From Muribaculaceae bacterium (lineage in GTDB: Bacteria; Bacteroidota; Bacteroidia; Bacteroidales; Muribaculaceae), in contig JAFOXR010000028.1 of assembly GCA_017391675.1 (NCBI GenBank), forward strand, positions 1-47,871: DNA of 47,871 bases, in the 5' to 3' direction. A model generated the notes under the pieces. It made no database searches, was not told the DNA's origin, and saw nothing but the letters and a program-made list of their open reading frames with translations. A program made the position numbers and the translations under genes. Shown here piece after piece: positions 32,909 through 41,612 of this stretch. How positions within the stretch are numbered: position 1 is the first letter of the stretch; each line of letters starts with the position of its first letter.

Positions 32909-34198
32909 CTACATTGAGAATGTGTAATTGAAACCGAAGCTCAACACTTCATTGAACTGCCAGTATTTCCAGTCCTTATGCTTATCTACCGAGTTATCAT
33001 AACGCAAGTGCGCATAAAGTCTTGTAGACAAGTACTTGTTTATGACAAAGTCAAATGTGTTTTCCCAATCTCCCTGCATATGGTCATAATTGGTAAATGC
33101 AAACAATCTACTGCTCCATGTAACCTCACGGCATAGCTTCCACGCAATCTTGGCCTCGATATTCGAACCGAATTCAGCCTTGAAATGCTTACCTGCATCA
33201 ATACCGAAATTAGTAGGATCAAGCTTCTTTATATCACGGCATATATTCATATCAACTGACAATGGAGAGATTGACATATCAAATGCAATCTTCTTATCCT
33301 TTGACACCGTGTTATAGGTCATACCGACACCGATATTCAACTCAGCAGGACTTAGGAACGCTGTCGTCATTTCATGAGTATTCGACTTATAGTTATTAAA
33401 CAACTGAGTCTTGAATCGCAAATTGGTTGAATAGTACCATTTCTTTATAGCCTTGTAACCGAACTTCGTATTGACCTGAAGCAAATCCTGGCTTATGCTG
33501 TATCCTCTCACCGTATCCTGCGGTGCTGAGTTAACGCTCACCTTATACTGAACATTGTTCTCAAAGAGCAGTTTCTTATGTATGTTATCATTAAGCTTCA
33601 CATTCCACACAAAGCTAGCCAACACATTCACATTATTCTCACCACCCTGATACCAGTTCTTTGACAAATAAGATTGCGAGAATTGAACAGAACCATTGAA
33701 TGAATGTATCCAGTTCTTCACCTTCACAGCTTCGGTCTCAACCACTGCAAGCTTTTCAATCTTTCGCTCTTCAATAGTAACCATTCGCTTTGAAGGGTCG
33801 GTCTTTATCAAATATGTTTTAGGAGGTTCTGGCAAATCATTTCCATTGAAATGAACATTTTCAGGATTGGCAATCATTGCATCATAACGCATCTTTTTCA
33901 CGCGTTTTCTATCCTTAACAGCCGATTTCAGCCAACCGTCATTCACATCAAGTTTCAAGTCTTCTGCTTCTTCACAGTCGGCCACGCTATCAGTCGGCAT
34001 GTACTCTTCGAACACTAGAGGTATATACAAATAATCAGCCTTATAAGCCCCTTGCGCAGCTGTATTTTCGCCCCATGTCAAAACAGGAGGAACAACCGAC
34101 ATTGCCAGTGTATCGCTTTTAACCGAAATAGAGTCGTTAGCTCTTGACAATCCGCAACCTAATGTGATTAAAACCAACAAGGATAATATCTTTTTCAT
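32909..34198 (-). CDS. DUF3078 outer-membrane beta-barrel protein
   Basis: A 429-residue protein with a signal peptide (LSLLVLITLGCGLSRA). An N-terminal periplasmic stretch of ~130 charged residues is followed by the DUF3078 region from about residue 160. The latter shows alternating amphipathic strands (NGSVQFSQSYLSKNWYQGG, NVQYKVSVNSAPQDTVRGY, KWYYSTNLRFKTQLFNNY) and ends in VLSFGFNYTFSM, a barrel-type terminus. DUF3078 is common in Bacteroidota and has no assigned function. It is first in a three-gene operon with a -7 element 44 nt upstream. Confidence 0.88.
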   Translation of the reverse strand: MKKILSLLVLITLGCGLSRANDSISVKSDTLAMSVVPPVLTWGENTAAQGAYKADYLYIPLVFEEYMPTDSVADCEEAEDLKLDVNDGWLKSAVKDRKRVKKMRYDAMIANPENVHFNGNDLPEPPKTYLIKTDPSKRMVTIEERKIEKLAVVETEAVKVKNWIHSFNGSVQFSQSYLSKNWYQGGENNVNVLASFVWNVKLNDNIHKKLLFENNVQYKVSVNSAPQDTVRGYSISQDLLQVNTKFGYKAIKKWYYSTNLRFKTQLFNNYKSNTHEMTTAFLSPAELNIGVGMTYNTVSKDKKIAFDMSISPLSVDMNICRDIKKLDPTNFGIDAGKHFKAEFGSNIEAKIAWKLCREVTWSSRLFAFTNYDHMQGDWENTFDFVINKYLSTRLYAHLRYDNSVDKHKDWKYWQFNEVLSFGFNYTFSM

Positions 34199-34241
34199 AA
34201 CAGCAATATGTTATTGATTCTATTTTTAAAGTTTCTTTCCG

Positions 34242-34249
34242 CAAAGATA
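34242..34249 (-). promoter_or_regulatory. -7 element of the DUF3078 operon
   Basis: Minus strand TATCTTTG, 44 nt before the start codon. Confidence 0.55.
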
Positions 34250-34340
34250 GTGAAAGGAGACCGAAGAATAAAATTAACTACACCAGTTTTTTAAAATAGT
34301 CTACACATCACCTATATATTAGCCGCAAAACTGCATAAAA

Positions 34341-34369
34341 AAACTGCCCGGAACTATTCCGAGCAGTTT
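34341..34369 (-). terminator. Terminator of the Cys/Lys-rich protein gene
   Basis: A 13-bp stem (34341-34353 with 34357-34369, one G-U on the minus strand), a 3-nt loop and a minus-strand U-run from the A-tract just below 34341. Confidence 0.85.
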
Positions 34370-34388
34370 ATTACTTTTCCCTAACGCT

Positions 34389-34784
34389 TTATTTCTTGCA
34401 AGGTTTGTTGCATTGTTTTGCTTTTTTGCAGTCTTTATTTGCCTTCTTGCAGTCAGCCTTTGATTTTTTACAATCCTTTTTAGCCTTTTTGCATTCTGCT
34501 TTTGCTTTCTTGCAATCTTTCTTGCAGTCAGCTTTTGCTTTTTTGCACTTAGCCGCATCTTTGCATTTTGCGTCTTTCTTGCATGCTGCCTTATCACCCT
34601 TGCAGTCTGTACACTTTTCTGTCTTGCAGTCTTTAGTGCATTTTGCTTTCTTTGCGCAATCCTTAGCCTTTACGCATTCAGTCTTTGCCTTGTCACACTT
34701 AGCTTGGCAATTATCGGCTGAAACTGTTGCCGATGTAGCGATTAACGCTACTGCCATTATTGCTACTACAAATAATTTCTTCAT
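34389..34784 (-). CDS. Secreted Cys/Lys-rich repeat protein
   Basis: A 131-residue protein with a clear signal peptide (MKKLFVVAIMAVALIATSA, cleavage near VSA-D). The mature ~108 residues are almost only Lys, Cys, Ala, Asp and Glu, with 19 cysteines. The C-terminal half repeats a seven-residue unit of the type CKKAKAD (CKKAKAE, CKKAKKD, CKKSKAD, CKKANKD). Cysteines spaced 7 apart would line up on one face of a helix; in the oxidising periplasm they could cross-link chains or bind metal. No family was recognised. It has its own -7 element and terminator, so it is a real transcription unit. A long opposite-strand frame is a by-product of the repeats. Confidence 0.85.
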   Translation of the reverse strand: MKKLFVVAIMAVALIATSATVSADNCQAKCDKAKTECVKAKDCAKKAKCTKDCKTEKCTDCKGDKAACKKDAKCKDAAKCKKAKADCKKDCKKAKAECKKAKKDCKKSKADCKKANKDCKKAKQCNKPCKK

Positions 34785-34812
34785 AATCTTTCATGTTTTT
34801 ATTGGTATGTTG

Positions 34813-34820
34813 CAAAGATA
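34813..34820 (-). promoter_or_regulatory. -7 element for the Cys/Lys-rich protein
   Basis: Minus strand TATCTTTG, 29 nt before the start codon; leader very short. Confidence 0.55.
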
Positions 34821-34893
34821 ATGCAATATCTTACATTTTCATATTATCTAATGCATAAAATGACAAAAAAAACGCAAATATATGATAATGGTG

Positions 34894-35376
34894 TTATTCT
34901 GCCTTCTCAATCAATGCAACAGCATATGCTGAAATACCCTCCTGTCTTCCTGTAAAACCTAGCTTTTCGGTTGTTGTAGCCTTAATAGAAATGTCGTCTA
35001 TGCCGCAACCTATACATGAAACCAGTTCTTCCTGCATTGCAGGTATGTGGGGATTTATTTTTGGTTGCTCAGCACATATTGTTATGTCGGCATTGCCGAA
35101 TACATATTTCTTTTCTTTAAGAAGCGAGATGACTTCCTTTAGAAGTACACGGCTATCAGCGCCTTTGTATCGCGGATCGGTATCCGGGAAATGATAACCT
35201 ATGTCACGCAGATTGGCAGCACCCAGAAGCGCATCACACAAGGCATGGATTGCCACATCGGCATCGCTGTGCCCCAACAAGCCTAACGAGTGAGGAATCT
35301 TCACTCCGCACAGCCACAAGTCACGCCCTTCCACAAGGCGATGAACATCAAATCCCATTCCTACTCGTATCTTCAT
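34894..35376 (-). CDS. ispF: 2-C-methyl-D-erythritol 2,4-cyclodiphosphate synthase
   Basis: A 160-residue homotrimeric cytosolic enzyme of the MEP isoprenoid pathway. Zinc ligands are Asp10 and His12 (GMGFDVHRL) and His44 (LGHSDADVAIHALCDALLG). The family's C-terminal TTEKLGFTGRQEGI is present. Full length. It starts 12 bp after porV, placing it at the end of the rex-FAH-porU-porV transcription unit. Its presence shows that this organism uses the MEP route. Confidence 0.97.
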   Translation of the reverse strand: MKIRVGMGFDVHRLVEGRDLWLCGVKIPHSLGLLGHSDADVAIHALCDALLGAANLRDIGYHFPDTDPRYKGADSRVLLKEVISLLKEKKYVFGNADITICAEQPKINPHIPAMQEELVSCIGCGIDDISIKATTTEKLGFTGRQEGISAYAVALIEKAE

Positions 35377-35388
35377 AGCTCCACAAAA

Positions 35389-36585
35389 TTATCTGCGTCC
35401 GAACAAGTCACGCAATCCGTCCATGTCAAATGTGAGCGAGAAACGGAGAGTCTGGTCAAGCGGACTGCTCTGAGCCGTCGCTATCATATAGGCAGCATCT
35501 AGTCTCACTACATTAAGCGCAAATCCTGCACCTAAGCCAAAATATTGACGATTACCCTTGTAAGCACTTTCATGATAGTATCCTCCACGCAAGAAGAATT
35601 GCTGATTATAGCTGTATTCGGCACCTATTGAATAGGTGATTTCACGAAGTTCCTCCTTGAATCCCCCCGGTGCATCATTAAACGACTTGAAGATACCGCT
35701 TATAGGCGACATGTCTTTCCAGTCCTGCAATGCATCTTCATAGGCAATCTGGTCTTCATAGTCGGTAAGGCGTGGCTTGACTGGAACAAGCAACTTATTC
35801 ACATCTAGAGCCAAAGCCAATGTATGATAGTCTGCAAGCGGGAACATGAACATCGTACCCAATTTCAAGTTTGCAGGTAAGAACGCCGGTTCATTTCCAC
35901 CGCTATAAGACACCTTACTACCTATATTAGATATATTGAAACCAAGCGACCACTGGCACTCGTTACGGCCGACCATAGGATAAGTGGTATAATATCCCGA
36001 AATGTCGGCAGCAAATGCCGATGCTCCTTTCACATCGTCGGTAGCCATTGTTTCATCAAAAGCAAGGTCGGAATAAATGTATCTCAAAGCAACACCCATT
36101 GAAAAGCTATCGGACAACTTACGAGAATATCCCAAATCCACAGCCATTTCAAACGGATTTATGCTATTGATACCGTTACCGGCATCGTCGGTCATCGACA
36201 CTTCACCTAGAGAGAAATATCTCAATGATGCGCTTATCGCTTGATTATCCTCACTTCCTAGTTTCCAGTATCCAGCCAAGTTGGCCAAATAGATGTCATT
36301 AACAAGTTTACGCAACCATGGCGTATAAGAAATGGACACGCCCGCCTTACTATAAGCAAACGCATACTTAGAAGGGTTCCAATACTGAGAATTGGCATCG
36401 GGATCGGTTGCAGCTCCCAGGTCTCCCATTGATGCTCCTCGGGCATCGGGAGCGATACCTAGAGATGTAACACCTGTGGTTATAGGATTGAATTCATTCT
36501 TCATGCTTTCTTGCGCATGAATGCTGCATGGCATTGCTATACACGCAAGAATCAATATAATAGCTATCTTAGATATCTTTTTCAT
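35389..36585 (-). CDS. porV: PorV (LptO)-like type IX secretion outer-membrane protein
   Basis: A 398-residue outer-membrane barrel of the FadL-like group with a signal peptide (IILILACIAMPCSIHA). The opening TGVTSLGIAPDARGASMGD and SQYWNPSKYAFAYSKAGVS are characteristic of PorV. In Porphyromonas gingivalis PorV shuttles secreted cargo from the translocon to the PorU sortase complex. It lies 96 bp downstream of porU on the same strand, the usual PorU-PorV linkage, and 12 bp before ispF. Confidence 0.93.
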   Translation of the reverse strand: MKKISKIAIILILACIAMPCSIHAQESMKNEFNPITTGVTSLGIAPDARGASMGDLGAATDPDANSQYWNPSKYAFAYSKAGVSISYTPWLRKLVNDIYLANLAGYWKLGSEDNQAISASLRYFSLGEVSMTDDAGNGINSINPFEMAVDLGYSRKLSDSFSMGVALRYIYSDLAFDETMATDDVKGASAFAADISGYYTTYPMVGRNECQWSLGFNISNIGSKVSYSGGNEPAFLPANLKLGTMFMFPLADYHTLALALDVNKLLVPVKPRLTDYEDQIAYEDALQDWKDMSPISGIFKSFNDAPGGFKEELREITYSIGAEYSYNQQFFLRGGYYHESAYKGNRQYFGLGAGFALNVVRLDAAYMIATAQSSPLDQTLRFSLTFDMDGLRDLFGRR

Positions 36586-36681
36586 TAAATTGCAATATTA
36601 ATATTCATAGTTATATAACTGCAATTTAGATGAAATATTGTATTTGGCGACTTAAAAGTTGGCAGTTCTCGCCACACTGGA

Positions 36682-39600
36682 TTAGTTTTTCAGCACGACG
36701 AGCGTTTTTGGAGCAGCATATCCAACCTTTCCTGATGCGTTGAATTTTGCCGATACGCTGTATTTACCAGGAGAGACACGATTACCGTATTCATCGCACA
36801 AACCCCATACAAAAGTTTCTTCCGACACTTTTTCTTCAAATACTATATTATTCTTAATATCGGTCACTACGCATGTCCATTCTGCTATATCATTATTATA
36901 GTCCAGCGATATTTCTGCCTTCTCCTTTACGACATCTTCCGATATCACCAATCGGCTTTCTATCACATCTCCTACTACAACGAAAGACATTTCTTTAGCA
37001 ACAGTATTACCTGCGGCATCACTCACCTCAAGTTTCAGCACATGCTCGCCAGCAGCAAGATTAGGAATTGTCACGCTACCAGATATGCTCTTGCCGCCAT
37101 TAGTTACCTCGGCATAGTTGCTTAGGGTTGACACAGTGTACTTTCCATCATCAATAACCAGTTTTATAGAACCGCCTATATCATCTGGATTGCTGTTCAC
37201 AGCCACATCATCTGACGCTTCAAAATAAACGACTGGATTATTGCTTAGCGTATATGCATTTTGGGACTGTCCGTCTACAAGCAGCTGAACAATTTCAGGA
37301 GCATTGCTGTCCTTTATAGCCGCACTTTCATCATATTCGCCTATCATTATGCGAGTTTCAGCACCAGATACTAGATGTCCATCAACGCTTCTGGCAAAAA
37401 TGCGTATCAGTCCGCCGTCCTTAGAAGCTATGCAATTGGCTGGGAGCACTAGGTCCACAGTATATGTTCCGTCCTTTACAGTACCAGTTGCATGACACAG
37501 TTTCTTTCTAGGATACTTCGAGTTATAAACGACTTTCGTATTAGGCGAAGTCAAGTCCTTATATGCCAGTTCTTTGTCAAAGATACTCACCGTTATAGCA
37601 CCGTTAAATGATGTATCGGTATTACCCTGAGCATCGATAACGACACCCGACACCGACACCTTAGTCAACGGCAGAACTTCCACTGTACCCTGGTCTAAAG
37701 AAGTGCCGTTAATTTCATTCACCTTGCAACGGTTAAGCGGGAAACGAATCTTCACAGCAGGGTCGCCAAACAGCGTGAAGCTCAACTTATTATAGTTATA
37801 AGTCTGACCGAATGTTTTCTTGGCATCTTTGCAGGCTTCACCTATCGTGCGGTATGAACCATCTTCCTTCACCGAGAACAACAACTGCGCCAAAGCCCTG
37901 TTCAGCTTATCGTTCTGCGTAGAGTATACAGTGCGAGCTGCCGACAGCACACCTATCGCCCCGCCTTCGGGAGCCAGAATCAGCTCTTCACTTATTGAGC
38001 GTTCATTCTGGTCATAATAAGCCGTTTCACAAGCTGCCAACGCAAAGAAAGGCAAGTACGGATACCTGACGCTCTGCACATCGGCACTGCTCCACAAGCG
38101 ATTGTCATGAGTAAGCACGATAGCTCCGGCATGACCTATATAGGATACATAAAGCAAACCTTCACGAAGCATCTCTTCCAAACGCAACCTTGCCCAGTTT
38201 TCGGTTCCTGTAGCCACATTCTCGCTCACATTAGCCCGTAGATACCATTCCTGATATATCTTTTCCAAATTTAGCGCATCGGCACCCATTGACTCCTTAA
38301 TAAGTATTTCAAGGGCTTCGGCCTGAGTAGTGTGAAGGTCATTATCTCCCTTATCCGACATAATCAAGGCATTGCCACGCCATAGTTCCGAATTATCACT
38401 TATTATATAGTCAAGTGTCTTGGATATTGCAGCTTCGGCATCTTCCACTGTCTTAGCAGGTATACGGCCCACACTTATGCTAAGCACATCGGTTGGTATG
38501 GATTTTCCCGAGCCGTCGGCCAAAAAGCCGAAATAGTCATCTGTTACATAGGACGACACTATACCATTGCTATCGGTACTTTGATATGTAAGCAGCTGGT
38601 TCTCGCTCTTCTCTCCCATAAGTCGACGGTTATCAAAAGAACCGCAACCAAGCAACAGCAGATATTTAAGCTTTTCAGGCTTGCGGTCGTAGAGCATCTT
38701 CAAGAACAGCCTGTAGGCGGTTGCATCTTGAACTCCCGATGAGTACTCGTTGAAGATTTGCTGCTGTTCTGCTATCAGCACATCCATTCCGTCATGCTCT
38801 TGATGTATTGCAGCCAGTTTCTCTGCTTGAGCCTTAAAATTCTTAGGATAAATAATCACCATATCGGGTGTAGCCATTCCATGCAGGTTCTGATTTTCCA
38901 CCTCGCCTTCTACAACTACTTTCTTTAGCGTTCCCGATGGCTTAAATGCCACATATTGCTCCCATGAACTGTCACCCGACTGGCGGAATTTAACATCAGC
39001 TCCTGTACCTGTGAATTCATGCTGGGCCTTAGGAGTTCCGCTTGTTACATCCCACACTATCACATTTCCCGACAGATTCTTCATAATCACATCACAGTAA
39101 TGGTTGGGGTTAGCAAACGCCATACGCATCTGAGCACTATCGGCGGGAAATTCGTTAGCCTTACTATAAGTAACAGTAAAATAGTCCAATCGGGCAGTAT
39201 TAATTCCAGTATCTTCCAGCGACAAGGACAAACTGTACTTATCGGCAGATGCAAGCGCAGGTGAAACCCCGTTTGTTGTAAGCAACTCAAATTCACGATT
39301 GCTAGTTATCTTCTTCATCGTGCTAGAGTTAAGCGCTATCTCACAGCCGTTTATTGCAACAGAGACTTTACTGCTTGCATTAACATTAGCACCTATTGAA
39401 AATGCTACCGACACAGCAGTTCCAGTTCTAAATTCAGGCATATTAAAATCTATCGAAGAAACTTCTTGCAGATTTTCGCCATAGAATGTTTTTCCGCTAT
39501 TCAGGAATGAATACAGTTCCTTGTTATGCACCACATAATCATAACAATAATCCAATGAAGAGGACGCTTCGCCTGTAATCACTTCGGCACTAGCTACATG

Positions 39601-40050
39601 CAACGGCTCGTAGTCGCTGTTATCGGTAACGAAATAGTAGCCATATTGAGAATAAGGGTTTACCGATATTGTGTGATACGGGTTTACTGAAATAGAACTG
39701 ACCGAAGCCTTCACCACGCCTTGCGCATAGAATATGACCTTGTCGTTTCTCACAAGAACAGGAATCTGCGCCAAATCATCGATATGGTTTCCGTTAAGCA
39801 CTTCATCAAGCACATAACCGCCCTTACCGAATATCTTTACTGCATTCAAATCATTGAATCCCATTTCCGACAACTGCTCAGCAGTTATTTCATGCACACC
39901 TGTTTCGCTTACCCGTATCTTCACCCACTTGCCACTATAAAGTTTTGATTCAAAGGTGTTATACGAGTTCTGCAATGCATGTCCGTCAAAAGAAACGGTA
40001 AATAGCATTACCAACAAAGCAATGAAACTGCTGATTTTTTTCAATCTCAT
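36682..40050 (-). CDS. porU: PorU-like type IX secretion sortase (C25 family)
   Basis: A protein of about 1122 residues, the surface protease that removes C-terminal signals from type IX cargo and attaches the cargo to lipopolysaccharide. The catalytic pair of family C25 is visible as His640 (YVSYIGHAGAIVL) and Cys674 (FALAACETAYYD), 34 residues apart, close to the gingipain spacing. A signal peptide (FIALLVMLFTVSFDGHA) and beta-rich N- and C-terminal regions flank the catalytic domain. An ATG at 40077 is possible, but the one at 40050 has AGGAGA 10 nt before it and starts the signal peptide properly. It sits between a FAH-fold gene and porV. Confidence 0.93.
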   Translation of the reverse strand: MRLKKISSFIALLVMLFTVSFDGHALQNSYNTFESKLYSGKWVKIRVSETGVHEITAEQLSEMGFNDLNAVKIFGKGGYVLDEVLNGNHIDDLAQIPVLVRNDKVIFYAQGVVKASVSSISVNPYHTISVNPYSQYGYYFVTDNSDYEPLHVASAEVITGEASSSLDYCYDYVVHNKELYSFLNSGKTFYGENLQEVSSIDFNMPEFRTGTAVSVAFSIGANVNASSKVSVAINGCEIALNSSTMKKITSNREFELLTTNGVSPALASADKYSLSLSLEDTGINTARLDYFTVTYSKANEFPADSAQMRMAFANPNHYCDVIMKNLSGNVIVWDVTSGTPKAQHEFTGTGADVKFRQSGDSSWEQYVAFKPSGTLKKVVVEGEVENQNLHGMATPDMVIIYPKNFKAQAEKLAAIHQEHDGMDVLIAEQQQIFNEYSSGVQDATAYRLFLKMLYDRKPEKLKYLLLLGCGSFDNRRLMGEKSENQLLTYQSTDSNGIVSSYVTDDYFGFLADGSGKSIPTDVLSISVGRIPAKTVEDAEAAISKTLDYIISDNSELWRGNALIMSDKGDNDLHTTQAEALEILIKESMGADALNLEKIYQEWYLRANVSENVATGTENWARLRLEEMLREGLLYVSYIGHAGAIVLTHDNRLWSSADVQSVRYPYLPFFALAACETAYYDQNERSISEELILAPEGGAIGVLSAARTVYSTQNDKLNRALAQLLFSVKEDGSYRTIGEACKDAKKTFGQTYNYNKLSFTLFGDPAVKIRFPLNRCKVNEINGTSLDQGTVEVLPLTKVSVSGVVIDAQGNTDTSFNGAITVSIFDKELAYKDLTSPNTKVVYNSKYPRKKLCHATGTVKDGTYTVDLVLPANCIASKDGGLIRIFARSVDGHLVSGAETRIMIGEYDESAAIKDSNAPEIVQLLVDGQSQNAYTLSNNPVVYFEASDDVAVNSNPDDIGGSIKLVIDDGKYTVSTLSNYAEVTNGGKSISGSVTIPNLAAGEHVLKLEVSDAAGNTVAKEMSFVVVGDVIESRLVISEDVVKEKAEISLDYNNDIAEWTCVVTDIKNNIVFEEKVSEETFVWGLCDEYGNRVSPGKYSVSAKFNASGKVGYAAPKTLVVLKN

Positions 40051-40085
40051 GGTAAAGTTTTCTCCTGAAATGTTCATATATAGGT

Positions 40086-40676
40086 CTATTTCACTTTAAA
40101 ATGCAGCAGTTCCTCTGTTCCAATTCTGCCGCATATCACATCATTAATATTTAGGCTAATACCTTCACTTTCCTTGTATCCAGTATACAGGATATCACCT
40201 ATCTTAAAGGTAAAATACTTGCTCAACTCCTCGATAAGTTCATCAATATCCATTACAAGCTCATCAATAGAGGCTGTAAAAGAATCTCCACCGTTCACAG
40301 TCACGCTGAAGACTCTGTTTTCAGGTTTCTCAATCAAATCCACAGGTGCAAAATCGCCAAGCACAGCCGAACCGTCAAACGCATTGCACAGCGACGCTTC
40401 ATCATGCAGTTTTGCCTCTTTTTTCACACCTCTAGCTTCCACGCACAGCCCCACTGTCACTGCATCATAGTATCGAGATGCAAAACGCTTGGCTATATTC
40501 TTGCCCAACCGGTTTATCCTCACCACCAAAGCTGGACGAGCAATGAATTCCTCGGCAAATTCAGGCAGGAACAATGGCTTTCCGTCCTTAAGCAAGGACG
40601 AGTCGGCCATCAGGTAAACCGACGGCTTCTCCTGTGAATCATTTTTATAATTACCCTTTATTCCTATTACTTTCAT
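40086..40676 (-). CDS. Short fumarylacetoacetate hydrolase (FAH) family protein
   Basis: A 196-residue cytosolic protein with the FAH fold. The metal-site regions can be followed: VTVGLCVEARGVKKEAKLH and CNAFDGSAVLGDFAP, the latter matching the FD-x-SAPLGPW element of YcgM-type enzymes with the final Pro-Trp replaced by Asp-Phe. The C-terminal FKIGDILYTGYKESEG resembles the usual LxxGDxIxTGTP(S)G, but TP is lost. It is shorter than typical FAH enzymes, so activity is uncertain; family members are acylpyruvases, hydratases or oxaloacetate decarboxylases. It lies 20 bp after rex and ~35 bp before porU, in the same operon. Confidence 0.8.
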   Translation of the reverse strand: MKVIGIKGNYKNDSQEKPSVYLMADSSLLKDGKPLFLPEFAEEFIARPALVVRINRLGKNIAKRFASRYYDAVTVGLCVEARGVKKEAKLHDEASLCNAFDGSAVLGDFAPVDLIEKPENRVFSVTVNGGDSFTASIDELVMDIDELIEELSKYFTFKIGDILYTGYKESEGISLNINDVICGRIGTEELLHFKVK

Positions 40677-40696
40677 CTTGCCTGCTAATTGTTTGT

Positions 40697-41353
40697 TTAT
40701 CCTTGTTTACTGTTATCCTGCATTCTGTTATAAATCAATGCAAGGTGAGCATATATCGAGGTATTCTGAATCACGATATCTTCGGGGGCTTTTATACGGT
40801 AAGGCGTAAAGTTCCATATTGCCTTAAGTCCGCAAGCTATCATCAAGTCGGCCGCTTCCTGAGCATGCTCTACTGGCACCGCCAATATACCTATCTCGGT
40901 ACCGGTTTCCTTGCGGCAAGCTGCCAAGTCCTTCATATCATAGATAGGCACATCACAGATGCTTGTACCAACAATATCCTTGTTAATGTCAAATCCGGCA
41001 ACTATATTAAGGCCATACTGCGTCAAGCCCGAATCTCGCATGAGCGCACCGCCCAGACTTCCCACGCCCACCATAAAAGCGTTATGAATCTCCTTGAAGC
41101 CCAAGAAATCGGCAAGCACACACACCAGAGTATCCACCTCATACCCTATACGGGTTTTGCCCTTCAAATTAAGGAAAGACAAATCCTTTGCTATCTGCGA
41201 TGCGTCCACCTTTATTTCCTTTGCAATCTGAGTGGACGAAACATATTCAACTTTTTGCTTTTGTAAAAGATTGACGTATGCAAGATACCACGGCAAACGC
41301 CTTAGAGTAGGCTCCGGTAATATGGTTTTTATCTTATTTTGTTCCTCTGCCAT
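40697..41353 (-). CDS. rex: Redox-sensing transcriptional repressor Rex
   Basis: A 218-residue dimeric repressor that senses the NADH/NAD+ ratio. An N-terminal winged helix (RRLPWYLAYVNLLQ; STQIAKEIKVDASQIAKDLSFL) is followed by a Rossmann domain with VGVGSLGGALM as the dinucleotide loop and VAGFDINKDIVG after it. The terminal helix (IYAHLALIYNRM) is the domain-swap helix. In anaerobes Rex controls fermentation and NADH re-oxidation genes. Here it heads an operon with a FAH-fold enzyme, T9SS genes and ispF, so autoregulation would also reach these. A palindrome at 41362-41379 is a candidate operator. Confidence 0.96.
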   Translation of the reverse strand: MAEEQNKIKTILPEPTLRRLPWYLAYVNLLQKQKVEYVSSTQIAKEIKVDASQIAKDLSFLNLKGKTRIGYEVDTLVCVLADFLGFKEIHNAFMVGVGSLGGALMRDSGLTQYGLNIVAGFDINKDIVGTSICDVPIYDMKDLAACRKETGTEIGILAVPVEHAQEAADLMIACGLKAIWNFTPYRIKAPEDIVIQNTSIYAHLALIYNRMQDNSKQG

Positions 41354-41361
41354 TGTATTTT

Positions 41362-41379
41362 ACACTATATTATTAGTGT
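41362..41379. promoter_or_regulatory. Candidate Rex autoregulatory operator
   Basis: The inverted repeat ACACTA-N6-TAGTGT lies directly downstream of the rex -7 element, at the expected transcription start. The GTG core recalls known Rex sites (TTGTGAA-N4-TTCACAA), but arm and spacer differ. Confidence 0.35.
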
Positions 41380-41380
41380 G

Positions 41381-41388
41381 CAAAAATA
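41381..41388 (-). promoter_or_regulatory. -7 element of the rex operon
   Basis: Minus strand TATTTTTG, 28 nt before the start codon; no clear -33 element. Confidence 0.5.
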
Positions 41389-41491
41389 CAAATTATTCCA
41401 TATACCCCCAAATTTTTAATAAAATGGCTTTCGTTTCCTGCATAAACTGAAGAGAAAAACATTACCAGTTACAATTTCTTTTTGAAAAGGT

Positions 41492-41522
41492 TTTGTTTAT
41501 TTGAATAAAAGTTGTAATTTTG
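41492..41522 (+). promoter_or_regulatory. rplU-rpmA promoter
   Basis: TTTG at 41492-41495, a 19-nt spacer, and TAATTTTG at 41515-41522. It is a near-consensus strong promoter, with transcription predicted to start near 41529. Confidence 0.75.
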
Positions 41523-41532
41523 TGCGCTGATT

Positions 41533-41577
41533 TCCGAATAGGCTCCAATTAAGAGATTCGGCATGTTGCTGAATCCG
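41533..41577 (+). promoter_or_regulatory. Structured leader of rplU, possible ribosomal protein autoregulation
   Basis: The ~84-nt leader holds two mutually exclusive hairpins. CCGAAT (41534-41539) can pair with ATTCGG (41556-41561). Alternatively GATTCGG (41555-41561) can pair with CTGAATC (41569-41575) around a 7-nt loop. Such a switch is typical of r-protein leaders, but I do not recognise a named family. Confidence 0.4.
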
Positions 41578-41612
41578 CCTCACGGGTTAACTTTTATAAG
41601 TTTTTTAATTAA

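Noticed and set aside
32252-32917. 221-codon plus-strand frame
   Set aside because: It covers the antisense of the 32279-32890 exported protein and has a His-rich random-like composition without domain signals.
34396-34821. 141-codon plus-strand frame with FLQSAFAF-like repeats
   Set aside because: It is the exact antisense image of the Cys/Lys-rich repeats. The minus-strand frame has the signal peptide, -7 element and terminator, so it is the gene.
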